Shown here one piece after another: positions 1 through 8,307 of a stretch of 27,536 nt of DNA; position 1 is the stretch's first letter, and every line of letters starts with the position of its first letter. The DNA is from SMBSF63 sp034003545 (GTDB lineage: Bacteria > Chloroflexota > Anaerolineae > Anaerolineales > Anaerolineaceae): NCBI GenBank assembly GCA_964447155.1, contig CAYURM010000042.1, forward strand, positions 1 to 27,536, read 5' to 3'. The notes under the pieces are model-generated. The model saw only the letters and a list, made by a program, of their open reading frames with translations, ran no database searches and was not told the DNA's origin. The translations under genes and the position numbers were made by a program.

Positions 1-10
1 TCAGGTTTCG

Positions 11-20
11 TCTCCTTTTT
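11..20 (-). promoter_or_regulatory. Shine-Dalgarno of a gene starting beyond the left edge
   Basis: Read on the minus strand, the bases right after the TrmH stop codon are AAAAGGAGACG. This is a good ribosome binding site with no start codon at normal spacing inside the window. A start just outside the left edge would fit, making the TrmH gene the upstream member of an operon. This is inferred from spacing only. Confidence 0.35.
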
Positions 21-691
21 CAACCCTTTTTACTATTTTTCGGATAGGTTCTAAGGTTGAAACGCAGGGTGTAGGTGGCGATGGCGAAGGCTGAGGCTAC
101 GTTGAGGGAACGCTTGAAACCAATCATGGGAATGAAAATGGTCTGGTTAGCAAGCCGGAGGATGGCGGGATCAATACCGGCATATTCACTGCCGAAGACG
201 AGGAGGATGGGGTGGTTCGTTTTTGGGGCGGGCAGGTCAAAGATGGACAAAGCATGCTGACCTCCCTCAATAGCCCAGACCTGGTATTCGTGTTTAATTG
301 TGGCAAGGTGGTCGAGGCTGTTTTTATGATGTGTCCAGGGGACAGCAAATTCGGCGCTGAGGGAAGTTTTCTGGACTTTGGGGTTGTCGGGAGTGGGGGT
401 GATGCCGTAGAGGTGGATGTGTTGGATGCCAACTGCGTCAGCAGTACGGAAGATGGCGCCGACATTATAGGCGCTGCGCAGGTTGTCGAGAGCAACGGAA
501 ATGGAGAGGCTGCTGCCGGTGTGGTCTGTGGATTCCGGCTTCCGATTTGAGAAGACTTCTGCCAGGTTTGTGAGCGGGCTGCTGCAGAAGGGGCAGGAGG
601 TAATCGCTGGAGAGCCGGATGGTACGGGAAAACGTAACCGGCAAGCCTGGTTTTGGCATTGGCAGATTTGGTATTGGTGTTGGTTCGGCAT
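20..691 (-). CDS. TrmH/SpoU-family RNA 2'-O-methyltransferase with N-terminal Cys cluster
   Basis: Predicted S-adenosylmethionine-dependent 2'-O-ribose methylase of the SPOUT class (223 aa). The catalytic half carries the three family motifs: NLRSAYNVGAIFRTAD (about residues 70-85), LVFGSEYAGI (about 163-172) and IPMIGFKRSLNVASA (about 186-200), which form the trefoil knot and SAM pocket. The first 40 residues hold CxC..C and CPFC pairs, suggesting a small zinc-ribbon-like module in front of the methylase domain. The start lacks a strong Shine-Dalgarno but sits about 35 bases downstream of a minus-strand TATAAT (727-732). The RNA target cannot be told from sequence; tRNA or 23S rRNA are the usual substrates. 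Family assignment is firm, the specific enzyme is not. Confidence 0.9.
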   Translation of the reverse strand: MPNQHQYQICQCQNQACRLRFPVPSGSPAITSCPFCSSPLTNLAEVFSNRKPESTDHTGSSLSISVALDNLRSAYNVGAIFRTADAVGIQHIHLYGITPTPDNPKVQKTSLSAEFAVPWTHHKNSLDHLATIKHEYQVWAIEGGQHALSIFDLPAPKTNHPILLVFGSEYAGIDPAILRLANQTIFIPMIGFKRSLNVASAFAIATYTLRFNLRTYPKNSKKG

Positions 692-726
692 GGTGTTTGT
701 GTCCAGTTTTGGTTTTGAATGCTGTG

Positions 727-732
727 ATTATA
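727..732 (-). promoter_or_regulatory. Candidate -10 box for the TrmH-family gene
   Basis: A perfect TATAAT on the minus strand places a transcription start near 720, giving an untranslated leader of about 29 bases before the ATG at 691. No convincing -35 hexamer is seen at 16-18 bases. Confidence 0.4.
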
Positions 733-895
733 CTGTGAGAAGCGGGGAAACAGGTAATCAGGCAGCCAGGGCGCAGGGATCGGAAATCAGGCGCTTGTGG
801 AAGGGCTTTTGGATTAAGCCAAATGTATCGTGTTGGTGTAAAATGGAATTGGATTAAGATGACTACCCGGTGAATATTGAAAATGAGGTGAATCT

Positions 896-1786
896 ATGAG
901 TCTGTATGGTGGCGTGGAAGCAGGGGGCACGAAGTTTGTGTGTATTGTAGCAGGCGGCCCGGGGGATATCCGGGAAGAAGTGCGTTTTCCGACAACGACG
1001 CCGGACGAAACATTGTCGCGGACCATAAAATTTTTCTCCAATTACATGCGGGATAACGAAGAAAAACTGGAAGCCATTGGGGTTGCCTGTTTTGGACCAG
1101 TAGATTTGGATAAGGCGTCCCCAACGTATGGCTTCATCACCTCTACGCCCAAGCCTGGGTGGGCGAACACAGACGTTGTTGCGCGAATCGAGAAGGCACT
1201 AAATGTGCCGGTGGCTTTTGACACGGATGTGAACGGGGCGGCAGTTGGCGAAGGGAAATGGGGGGCAGCTCAGGGGTTAAGTAATTTCATTTATTTGACG
1301 ATTGGCACCGGGATTGGCGGAGGCGCAATCGTAGACGGAAAGCCGATCCATGGTTTGGTGCATCCTGAGATGGGGCATATTATGCTGGCACAGGATGTGG
1401 AGAAAGACCCGTTTGAAGGGTACTGCCCGTTCCATGGTACCTGTTTTGAGGGGCTGTGCAGCGGCCCTGCTCTGCAGGCGCATTGGGGAAAACCCGCCCA
1501 GGATTTGGACGCGGATCATCCCGCCTGGCAGTTAGAGGCACATTATATTGCCGAAGCCTTGCATATTTTTGTCACGGTATTGTCCCCACAGCGGATCATT
1601 TTGGGGGGCGGGGTGATGCAGCAGGCGCATTTGTTTCCGCTGATCCGGGAGAAGGTGAAGGCTTCGTTGAATGGGTATGTTCAGTCCCCGGCAATTCTGG
1701 AAGAGATTGATGCGTATATTGTGCCGCCTGGCTTGGGGAACCGCGCCGGGGTGTTGGGGGCACTGGCGCTGGCGCAGGGGATGTAG
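896..1786 (+). CDS. ROK-family fructokinase
   Basis: Predicted ATP-dependent sugar kinase (296 aa) of the ROK superfamily, most like bacterial fructokinases that make fructose 6-phosphate. The N-terminal phosphate-binding motif is GGVEAGGTKF (residues 5-14). A second nucleotide motif, TIGTGIGGG, lies near residue 138. The zinc-binding segment has GH followed by CPFHGTCFEGLCSGPA, the fructokinase variant of the ROK Cys motif. The start is supported by GAGGTG five bases upstream of the ATG. It stands alone on the plus strand, divergent from the methylase gene, and a strong terminator follows at 1900-1931. Fructose 6-phosphate would feed the PGI and PFK encoded in this window. Glucose or mannose as substrate cannot be excluded. 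Confidence 0.88.
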   Translation: MSLYGGVEAGGTKFVCIVAGGPGDIREEVRFPTTTPDETLSRTIKFFSNYMRDNEEKLEAIGVACFGPVDLDKASPTYGFITSTPKPGWANTDVVARIEKALNVPVAFDTDVNGAAVGEGKWGAAQGLSNFIYLTIGTGIGGGAIVDGKPIHGLVHPEMGHIMLAQDVEKDPFEGYCPFHGTCFEGLCSGPALQAHWGKPAQDLDADHPAWQLEAHYIAEALHIFVTVLSPQRIILGGGVMQQAHLFPLIREKVKASLNGYVQSPAILEEIDAYIVPPGLGNRAGVLGALALAQGM

Positions 1787-1835
1787 AGGGAAGATACCGT
1801 CAACATGCTTCCATTCAAAACCACAGGTGAGTTTT

Positions 1836-1868
1836 GGTGCGTTCGCACGCCTACGGCGAACGCGCACC
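1836..1868. repeat. Imperfect inverted repeat
   Basis: GGTGCGTTCGC and GCGAACGCGCACC are near-perfect reverse complements with a two-base bulge around a 9-base loop. There is no T-run, so it is not a standard terminator. It could be a dispersed intergenic repeat, but only one copy is seen here. Confidence 0.4.
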
Positions 1869-1899
1869 CGATTGCTGCCTGCCTGAGCAGTTACTAAGA

Positions 1900-1931
1900 A
1901 GAGCTGGTTCGATTTCGAGCCAGCTCTTTTT
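1900..1931 (+). terminator. Rho-independent terminator after fructokinase
   Basis: A 12-bp stem (AGAGCTGGTTCG with CGAGCCAGCTCT, one G-T pair), a 4-base loop ATTT and a T-run (1927-1931) form a classical intrinsic terminator about 115 bases after the fructokinase stop. Confidence 0.85.
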
Positions 1932-2131
1932 GATGGTATTCGTTGATCTGTTGTATGCCGCGGGATTGCTGTTTTGCGGAGGAGCCACAGCGGGCGCACG
2001 GCATGCCATGCGTATCAAGCCAAGCGTTGTTAATCAACAAAAACGCCAAAACCGTCCTTTGGGAAGGTTGAATTTCCAAATAGTTTGATTCCAAACCTTG
2101 CAAGGCATGCATCAATCAGTCAGCAAGGCTT

Positions 2132-2170
2132 CCCTTTTCAAGGTTAATGCGAAAACAACCTTTCCAAGGG
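2132..2170 (-). terminator. Hairpin downstream of tal-pgi
   Basis: CCCTTTTCAAGGTT (2132-2145) pairs with AACCTTTCCAAGGG (2157-2170), giving 6 bp, three mismatches and 5 bp. It lies about 55 bases past the tal-pgi stop on the minus strand. No clear T-run follows, so a role as a 3' end or processing hairpin is only a guess. Confidence 0.3.
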
Positions 2171-2224
2171 GTATCCCGCCTTAGCGTATGCCTATGGCAC
2201 GGCGTGCGCCGCCAGGCTGGTTGG

Positions 2225-4990
2225 TTAATACAAATCTTCAATGCGGGCGTCGAGGAGGTGGACGCGGATGGCGCGGCGCTGGCGGGCGAAGAGGGCTTCC
2301 AGGTCGCCGAGGGCCTGGGCGCGTTCCATATTGCCAAAACTAATTCCCTGGCCGGGGATATCGAGGTCTTCGCGCGGCTCAGCGGTGATTTCAATGAAGA
2401 GGCCGGTGTTGGCACCGCCTTTGTGCAGTTGTCCGGTGGAGTGCAGGAAGCGCGGCCCAAAACCAAGGGTGGTCGCGAGACCGGTGTGTTTTTGGGTGGC
2501 AGCGCGGAATTTCTGCAGGGCGGCCAGGGTTTTCTCGTTGCGCGGCAGGTAAGCATTGATGGCGACATAATCACCTGTTCCGGCTTGTTTCAGGAAGATG
2601 TCAATCACATCAGACAGAGACCAGGCGTTTTCAATGTTGGGGAGGGTATCGCTGAATACTTTTCCGGCTGCGTTTTCCCAGATGGGTTCGCCTTCGTCAA
2701 AAGCCTGGGTTTGCTTGTATTCCCGGGTTTTATTTAGGGTGCGGATCTTGTTGTCCTGTACATCGGGTTGATCAAAAGCATTGACGCCGATCACCGCACA
2801 GGCGACGGCTGTGGCAAATTCCCAGCGGTAGAATTCAGCGCCCAGGTCGGCGAGATCAGCCATGCGGATCTGCACCACAGGTTGACGGGCTTGTTGCAAG
2901 GCGGTGATGAAGCTGGCCTGGGTATCGGACGTATTGATGTAGACAAACAGGCGGTCTGTGCTGTATTTCCCGGCTTTGGCCTGGGGTTCAATATCCACCG
3001 GAACGATGCCTTTCCCCTGTTTTCCAGAGCTTTCGGCGATGAGCTGTTCCAGCCAGGAGCCGAAGGAGCGCAGTTCAGGATCTGTGAGGATGGTTAGTTT
3101 GTCGCGGCCGCGCAGGGCTGCTTGGCCGATGATGGCGCCGAGGACGAGACCAGGATTGCGTTCCGGCGATACGGTGGGCTGGCAAAGCTCGGCCATGCGG
3201 CTGGCGCGCTCAAGGAAGTCCGCCAGATCCATGCCGATGAGGGCCGCAGCGGTCAGTCCAAAGGCGATCAGGGCAGAGTAGCGTCCGCCAATGGCGGGGT
3301 CAGCCAGAATAATTTTGCGGAAATTTTGCTGTGTGGCGATGGCGGCGAGCTTTGAACCGGGGTCGGTGATGGCGACGAAATGCTGTGCGGCAGAATCGCC
3401 CAATGCCTGCCTGGCCTGCGCCCAGAAGAAGTCGTAGAAGGCCATGACCTCACTGGTCGAACCGCTTTTGCTGGCGACGACATACAGGGTTTTGGCGATC
3501 TCCGAGCTTTCCAGGGCTGCCTTGACCTGGGCGGGGTCGGTGGAATCGAGGATTTTGAGGGCGAGACCCGGTTTGCCGTTGGCCGACTGGACGCCGAAGG
3601 TTTCGGCGATGACTTCGGGGGCAAGGGATGAACCGCCCATGCCGAGCAGCAGGACATTCGTATAGCCATCGTCCTGGCAGGCGGCGAGGAGCTTATTGAG
3701 CTGCGGGATGAGCTGCCGGCTGTCTGTGGGGGCGGTCAGCCAGCCAAGGCGTTTGCTGATTTCGGCTTGTCCGTCGGGGTCGTCCGTCCACAGGGAGGGG
3801 TCGTGGTCAAAGATACGCTGCACCGTGTTGGCCTCGGCGAGTGCGGAAACGCGGGCGGGGATATGCTTTGCCAGCGGGCCGAGTTCAGCCTGGGCCAGTT
3901 TGACGCGGTCTGCGATGGTATTGAGCAGATCGGTGAAGGCGTCGGCAAAGGATTTGACGCCTTCTTCTTCCAGTTCCCGGGTAGCCTGATCGAGGGAGAT
4001 GCCGAGGGCGGCCAGTTTTTCAAGGATGGCACGGGACTCGTCTTGATGGCCTTGCAGGGAGAGGGCAGGATTGCCGTGATCGCGGAAGTTCTCCAGGGTG
4101 TGCGGGGGTACGGTGTTAACTGTGTTAGGGGCGATGAGTTCATCGACATAGAGCACATCGCTATACGCGGGGTTCTTGGTGCCGGTTGAAGCCCACAACG
4201 GGCGCTGAGCGTGCGCGCCTTTGTCTGCGAGGGCTGCGAAACGGGGTGTGCCGAATTTCTCTTCGTAGAGGGCGTAAGCCAGACGGGAATTGGCGAGGGC
4301 AACTTTACCCATCAGGCTGCTGGCATCTGCCGTGTCGATGCGCTCGAGGGCCTTGTCCACCTTTGAATCCAGCCGGGAAACGAAGAAAGATGCCACTGAG
4401 GCAATTGAATCAACGGGGAGGTCAGCAGCGAGGCGCTGTTCCAGGCCGGCCAGATAGGCATCAATGACTTTGGCGTAACGCTCGATGGAGAAGATGAGGG
4501 TCACATTGACATTGATTCCGGCGGCGATGGCGGTAGTGATGGCGGGGAGACCGGCAAGGGTAGCGGGGATCTTGATCATCAGGTTGGGGCGATTGACGGT
4601 CTTCCACAGCTCTTTTACCTGCGTGATCGTCGCTTCTGTATCGTTGGCGAGGAAGGGGGAAACCTCCAGACTGACGTAGCCGTCTCCCCCTTTGGTTTCT
4701 TTATAAAGGGGCGCGAAGAGGTCCGCAGCGGCACGAATGTCTTCAATGGCCAGTTCGAAGAAGATTTTCTCGGGGGCGAGACCGCTCCAGGCCATTGGTT
4801 TTAAGGCTTCGTCATAGTCATTGGAGTTGGCAATGGCTTTATTGAAGATGCTGGGGTTGGAGGTGATCCCGCGGATAAGACCCTCATCGATCATGGCGGC
4901 CAATTCTCCGTTCTGAAGGAGCCTGCGCTCGATGTTGTCATACCAGATGGATTGGTCTAATTCGTGTAATGCCTGAACAGGGTTTTTCAT
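2225..4990 (-). CDS. tal-pgi: Bifunctional transaldolase / glucose-6-phosphate isomerase
   Basis: A fused 921-aa cytoplasmic enzyme. Residues 1 to about 375 are a transaldolase: signature GITSNPSIF at 41-49 and the Schiff-base lysine K140 in LMIKIPAT. Residues about 385-921 are a phosphoglucose isomerase with the SIS-type sugar-phosphate pocket: LLGMGGSSLAPE (448-459), SKSGSTSE (507-514) and GGRYSALIAFG (568-578). Transaldolase moves a dihydroxyacetone unit between sedoheptulose 7-phosphate and glyceraldehyde 3-phosphate, making fructose 6-phosphate; PGI converts that to glucose 6-phosphate, so the two active sites handle consecutive steps. This fusion is known from several bacterial groups, including Chloroflexota. 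The ATG is preceded by AAGGA at 4998-5002. A terminator separates it from rpiB-tkt upstream, so it probably has its own promoter within 4991-5062; TTGCAA-N17-AATATA (5034-5006, minus) is a candidate, but its start site would fall on the Shine-Dalgarno. Confidence 0.96.
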   Translation of the reverse strand: MKNPVQALHELDQSIWYDNIERRLLQNGELAAMIDEGLIRGITSNPSIFNKAIANSNDYDEALKPMAWSGLAPEKIFFELAIEDIRAAADLFAPLYKETKGGDGYVSLEVSPFLANDTEATITQVKELWKTVNRPNLMIKIPATLAGLPAITTAIAAGINVNVTLIFSIERYAKVIDAYLAGLEQRLAADLPVDSIASVASFFVSRLDSKVDKALERIDTADASSLMGKVALANSRLAYALYEEKFGTPRFAALADKGAHAQRPLWASTGTKNPAYSDVLYVDELIAPNTVNTVPPHTLENFRDHGNPALSLQGHQDESRAILEKLAALGISLDQATRELEEEGVKSFADAFTDLLNTIADRVKLAQAELGPLAKHIPARVSALAEANTVQRIFDHDPSLWTDDPDGQAEISKRLGWLTAPTDSRQLIPQLNKLLAACQDDGYTNVLLLGMGGSSLAPEVIAETFGVQSANGKPGLALKILDSTDPAQVKAALESSEIAKTLYVVASKSGSTSEVMAFYDFFWAQARQALGDSAAQHFVAITDPGSKLAAIATQQNFRKIILADPAIGGRYSALIAFGLTAAALIGMDLADFLERASRMAELCQPTVSPERNPGLVLGAIIGQAALRGRDKLTILTDPELRSFGSWLEQLIAESSGKQGKGIVPVDIEPQAKAGKYSTDRLFVYINTSDTQASFITALQQARQPVVQIRMADLADLGAEFYRWEFATAVACAVIGVNAFDQPDVQDNKIRTLNKTREYKQTQAFDEGEPIWENAAGKVFSDTLPNIENAWSLSDVIDIFLKQAGTGDYVAINAYLPRNEKTLAALQKFRAATQKHTGLATTLGFGPRFLHSTGQLHKGGANTGLFIEITAEPREDLDIPGQGISFGNMERAQALGDLEALFARQRRAIRVHLLDARIEDLY

Positions 4991-5062
4991 TTTTATGTCC
5001 TTGTCTATATTCTTTATGATTTGATCATTTGCAAGCGATGAATTTTACTGCCTGGGAACGAT

Positions 5063-5093
5063 AAAAAAGGATGAGCGATTCCGCTCATCCTTT
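5063..5093 (-). terminator. Rho-independent terminator after rpiB
   Basis: A perfect 12-bp stem, AAAGGATGAGCG (5066-5077) with CGCTCATCCTTT (5082-5093), has a 4-base loop. On the minus strand it runs into a six-T tract. It lies just after the rpiB stop and before the tal-pgi start, so the two genes are probably separate transcripts despite lying head to tail. Confidence 0.88.
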
Positions 5094-5109
5094 GGTAATT
5101 GACTGATGC

Positions 5110-5559
5110 TTAATCGAGCTGATCTTCCAGTTTTCTTACTTTTTCCATGCGGCGAACGTGGCTTTCGACACCGTCAGGGACGGCATTGAGAAAGGCCTTG
5201 ACGATGTCTTTGGCAAGTTCGGTACCGATGACCAGACCGCCCATGCAGAGGGCATTCATTTCGTCATGTTCGACACCCTGGTGGGCGGAATAGGTATCAT
5301 GGCACAGGCCAGCGAAGATACCTTTGATCTTGTTGGCGGCCATGCTGATGCCGATGCCGGAACCACACATTAATACTGCCCGGTCGGCTTGCCCTGCGAT
5401 AAGCACTTTGGCTGCTTTTTCCGCAAAATCGGGGAAATCAACCTGTTTGTATTCAGAGATGCCGAGGTCAATGGCTTCATGTCCGGCTTCTTCAATGGCT
5501 TCCAGTACAGCTTCATGCAGCGGGAACCCGCCGTGGTCACAAGCAACAACGATTTTCAT
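5110..5559 (-). CDS. rpiB: Ribose-5-phosphate isomerase B
   Basis: A 149-aa RpiB/LacAB-family isomerase interconverting ribulose 5-phosphate and ribose 5-phosphate. The N-terminal phosphate-binding segment is VACDHGGFPLHE (about residues 4-15), where RpiB enzymes have CDHAG. The catalytic region is MCGSGIGISMAANKIKGIFAG (split here: MCGSGIGISM then AANKIKG, about 64-80). HDTYSAHQGVEHDEMNAL (about 87-104) and the late HVRRMEKV complete the sugar-phosphate site. Length is typical. AAAGGATC precedes the ATG. It follows tkt after 17 bases on the same strand, so tkt-rpiB is a likely operon, closed by the terminator at 5063-5093. Confidence 0.95.
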   Translation of the reverse strand: MKIVVACDHGGFPLHEAVLEAIEEAGHEAIDLGISEYKQVDFPDFAEKAAKVLIAGQADRAVLMCGSGIGISMAANKIKGIFAGLCHDTYSAHQGVEHDEMNALCMGGLVIGTELAKDIVKAFLNAVPDGVESHVRRMEKVRKLEDQLD

Positions 5560-5576
5560 GATGGATCCTTTCCTGA

Positions 5577-7586
5577 TCAGGCAGCCAATAGTTTTTTAGC
5601 ATGGGCAATCACATTGTCTGCGGTGAAACCAAATTTCTCTGCCAGGACGTTGGCCGGGGCAGAAGCGCCAAACCGTTCAATGCTGATCATGCCCCCTTCG
5701 TGGCCGATCCAGCGTTCCCAGCCGAGGGAAACCCCGGCTTCAACCGCCAGCCGTTTGGTGACGGCTTTGGGAAGGACGCTTTCCTGATAGGCTGCGTCCT
5801 GGGCAGCGAAGAGTTTCCAGCAGGGGAAGGAAACCAGGCGCACATGGATGCCTTCGGCAGCCAATGCTTCGCCGGCGGCGGTGATCAAGCCCACTTCGGA
5901 GCCAGAGGCCATTAAAATCAGATCGGGCGTTCCACTGCCGAAGTCTTTGAGGACATAAGCGCCCTTGCTGAGACCGTCAGCTGAGGCATAAACCTCACGA
6001 TCGAGCGTGGGAACGTTCTGGCGGGAGAGGGCGAGCATGGTGGGGGTCGACTTGCTTTCGATGGCAACCTTCCAGGCTTCGACGGTTTCGTTGGCGTCTG
6101 CCGGGCGGATGACGTTTAGATTGGGGATGGCTCGCAAGGCTGCCAGGTGTTCCACTGGCTGGTGGGTGGGGCCGTCTTCACCGAGGAAGATGCTGTCGTG
6201 GGTCATCACCCAGATGGTGGGCAATTCCGACAGGGCCGCCAGCCGCATGGCAGGACGAAGGTAGTCGGTGAAGGTCATGAAGGTCGCACAGTAGGGAATG
6301 AAGCCTTTGTGATAGCACATGCCATTGATGATGGCGCCCATGGCGTGCTCGCGGACGCCGAAGCGGAGGTTACGCCCTTCGGGAGTATCTGCCTGGAAGT
6401 CCGGGCTGCCGGCGATGAGGGTGTTGTTGGAGGGTGCCAGGTCTGCCGAGCCGCCCATCAAGGCGGGCAGGGCGGCGGCCAGCACGTTAATTACCTTGCC
6501 GGATGATTTTCGGGTAGCTGCGCCTTTGGGGTCGGCGGGGAAGACGGGCAGGTCTTTGTCCCAGCCTGCGGGGAGTTTGCCTGCAAGCCGGCTTTCCAAC
6601 TGACTGGCAGCTTTGGGGAAAGCGGCTTTATACGCGGCGAAGGAAGCATTCCATTCATTTTCCTGCTGCGTGCCTCGTTCCACAGTTTCACGGAAGTGAG
6701 CGAGGACGTCATCCGGCACGAAGAAACGCGGCTCAATGGGCCAGCCGAGTTTTTCTTTGGCGCCATTCAGTTCTTCTTCCCCTGGAGGGGCGCCATGGGC
6801 TGCCGCGGTATCCTGACGGGTGGGCAGGCCATATCCGATGCGGGTACGGCAGACAATTAAAGAGGGGCGCTCGTCCTGTTTGGCGGCCTGGATGGCGGCG
6901 TCGATGGCGGCGACGTCATTGCCATCAGCGACTTTCTGGACGTGCCAGCCATAAGCTTCAAAGCGGGCGGCGCGGTCTTCGGTGAAGGCGATGTCGGTAG
7001 AGCCTTCGATGGAAATGCGGTTGTCATCATAAAGGTAAATGAGCTTGCCCAGTTTTAGATGCCCGGCAAGGGAAGCGGCCTCGGAGGCAATGCCTTCCAT
7101 CAGGTCGCCGTCCGTGACGATGGCGTAGGTGTAATGGTCAATGAGATTGTAGCCGGGCTTGTTGAATTCAGCAGCGAGGTGCGCTTCTGCGATGGCCATG
7201 CCAACGCCGTTGGCGAAGCCCTGCCCGAGGGGACCGGTGGTGGCTTCAATGCCCGCGGTTAATCCGTATTCGGGATGGCCGGGGGTAAGGCTGCCCCACT
7301 GACGGAAGTTTTTTACTTCGTCAAGCGAAAGATTAAAGCCGGTCAGGTAGAGCAGGCTGTAGAGCATGGCGGAGCCGTGGCCGCCGGAGAGGACGAAACG
7401 GTCGCGGTTGCTCCAGTCCGGGTTGGCGGGGTTAAAGCGCATGTGCTTCATCCAGATGGTGTAGGCCATGGCGGCGGTGCCCATTGGGAGGCCGGGATGG
7501 CCGGAGTTGGCTTGTTCGACTGCATCCGCAGACAAAAAACGGATGGCGTTGATAGCTTTTTCCTGCAATTCTTTTGAAATGGTCAT
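5577..7586 (-). CDS. tkt: Transketolase
   Basis: A thiamine-diphosphate enzyme (669 aa) that moves two-carbon ketol units between pentose, tetrose and hexose phosphates. Features: NSGHPGLPMG near residue 27; the ThDP/Mg motif GDGxxxEG-like segment VTDGDLMEGIASEA followed by DDNRIS; and, in the pyrimidine domain, GVREHAMG and EDGPTHQPVEHL. The frame is open 16 codons further upstream, but I place the start at the ATG at 7586 because GAGGAA (7591-7596) sits five bases before it and MTISKELQEKAINAIRFL is the usual transketolase N-terminus. It heads the tkt-rpiB unit and diverges from the hydrolase gene at 7698. Confidence 0.95.
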   Translation of the reverse strand: MTISKELQEKAINAIRFLSADAVEQANSGHPGLPMGTAAMAYTIWMKHMRFNPANPDWSNRDRFVLSGGHGSAMLYSLLYLTGFNLSLDEVKNFRQWGSLTPGHPEYGLTAGIEATTGPLGQGFANGVGMAIAEAHLAAEFNKPGYNLIDHYTYAIVTDGDLMEGIASEAASLAGHLKLGKLIYLYDDNRISIEGSTDIAFTEDRAARFEAYGWHVQKVADGNDVAAIDAAIQAAKQDERPSLIVCRTRIGYGLPTRQDTAAAHGAPPGEEELNGAKEKLGWPIEPRFFVPDDVLAHFRETVERGTQQENEWNASFAAYKAAFPKAASQLESRLAGKLPAGWDKDLPVFPADPKGAATRKSSGKVINVLAAALPALMGGSADLAPSNNTLIAGSPDFQADTPEGRNLRFGVREHAMGAIINGMCYHKGFIPYCATFMTFTDYLRPAMRLAALSELPTIWVMTHDSIFLGEDGPTHQPVEHLAALRAIPNLNVIRPADANETVEAWKVAIESKSTPTMLALSRQNVPTLDREVYASADGLSKGAYVLKDFGSGTPDLILMASGSEVGLITAAGEALAAEGIHVRLVSFPCWKLFAAQDAAYQESVLPKAVTKRLAVEAGVSLGWERWIGHEGGMISIERFGASAPANVLAEKFGFTADNVIAHAKKLLAA

Positions 7587-7650
7587 GGTTTTCCTCAGTG
7601 TAAGTTTTTTTTCAATTTTACCATGCTGGATCATTAATGAGGGAATGTTT

Positions 7651-7656
7651 TATAAT
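7651..7656 (+). promoter_or_regulatory. -10 box for the isochorismatase-family gene
   Basis: A perfect TATAAT lies 41 bases before the ATG at 7698, in the 111-base gap between divergent genes. The -35 region is poor (TGGATC at 17 bases). Confidence 0.5.
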
Positions 7657-7697
7657 GGGAGCAGTATTTAACCGGTCGATACAGGAGAAGGAAGACA

Positions 7698-8264
7698 ATG
7701 ACAAACAAATTCAAGCTGGATGCAGGGGATGCTGTCCTGGTGGTAATCGATGTTCAGGAGAAGCTGTCTGCGGCGATGCCAGAGGAGGTGGTGCAGGCGA
7801 TGATCCGCAAGGCGGGGGTGTTGATGGATGCCGCGCAGGTGCTGGATGTGCCAGTGATTGTGACGGAACAGTATCCGAAAGGGCTGGGCTGCACGGTGGC
7901 GGCGCTGGAAGAGCGGATTGCGGCGCAGGGGATCGAGAAGATCAGCAAAATTTCGTTTAGCTGCTGCGGCGAGCCGGATTTTATGGCGGCGCTGTCACGC
8001 TACCAGCGAAAAACGGTGATTGTGTGCGGTGAGGAGACGCATGTGTGTGTGCTGCAAACTGCCCTGGATCTGCTGGAGCTGGGGTACCGCGTTTTTGTGG
8101 CCGGGGATGCGGTGTGCAGCCGTGAAGCAGTCAACTGGCTGTTTTCACTGGATGAAATGCGTCAGGCGGGCTGCGTGGTTGAGCCGGTGGAGTCGCTGCT
8201 GTTCAAGATGCTGGGGCGGGCGGGGACGGGGGCGTTTAAGACGATCTCAGGATGGATTAAGTAA
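7698..8264 (+). CDS. Isochorismatase/nicotinamidase-family cysteine hydrolase
   Basis: A 188-aa alpha/beta cysteine hydrolase. The catalytic triad of the family is visible: D18 in VVIDVQ, K84 in SKISFS and C117 in GEETHVCVLQ, with the residues before the Cys matching the usual cis-peptide turn. Members hydrolyse isochorismate, nicotinamide, N-carbamoyl amides and related substrates; nothing here fixes the substrate, and isochorismate synthesis genes are not nearby. A strong Shine-Dalgarno (GGAGAAGGAAG) precedes the ATG. The gene is monocistronic. An insertion sequence begins 19 bases after its stop codon, so any original terminator has been displaced or lost. Confidence 0.9.
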   Translation: MTNKFKLDAGDAVLVVIDVQEKLSAAMPEEVVQAMIRKAGVLMDAAQVLDVPVIVTEQYPKGLGCTVAALEERIAAQGIEKISKISFSCCGEPDFMAALSRYQRKTVIVCGEETHVCVLQTALDLLELGYRVFVAGDAVCSREAVNWLFSLDEMRQAGCVVEPVESLLFKMLGRAGTGAFKTISGWIK

Positions 8265-8278
8265 TTTATAAGTTATAA
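8264..8278. repeat. AT-rich flank of the insertion sequence, left copy
   Basis: ATTTATAAGTTATAA here matches ATTTATAAATTATAA at 10095-10109 in the same orientation (14 of 15). Each copy is also nearly palindromic. It may be a target duplication or a preferred palindromic target; the 4-base offset from the inverted repeat makes the exact boundary unclear. Confidence 0.4.
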
Positions 8279-8282
8279 TTTA

Positions 8283-8299
8283 TGACTCTACTGAAAAAA
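8283..8299 (+). repeat. Left terminal inverted repeat of the IS1182-family element
   Basis: TGACTCTACTGAAAAAA matches the reverse complement of 10079-10095 at 15 of 17 positions. It lies on the transposase C-terminal side, 8 bases from its stop codon. Confidence 0.75.
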
Positions 8300-8307
8300 C
8301 CTGAACT

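Larger units (their letters stand above)
1787..2224. other. Intergenic stretch, no convincing gene
   Basis: This 438-base gap between fructokinase and tal-pgi holds an imperfect inverted repeat (1836-1868), a strong plus-strand terminator (1900-1931) and a hairpin that may end tal-pgi (2132-2170). A 73-codon minus-strand reading frame (1894-2115) has one CxxC pair but runs through the terminator stem and matches nothing I recognise, so it is not called. Confidence 0.5.

Noticed and set aside
1894..2115. 73-codon minus-strand frame with a CxxC pair, faintly like a zinc finger of a DNA glycosylase
   Set aside because: It overlaps the strong terminator stem, lacks the second Cys pair and has no clear ribosome binding site.
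2147..4189. Several plus-strand frames antisense to tal-pgi
   Set aside because: Shadows caused by GC-biased codon use in the real gene.
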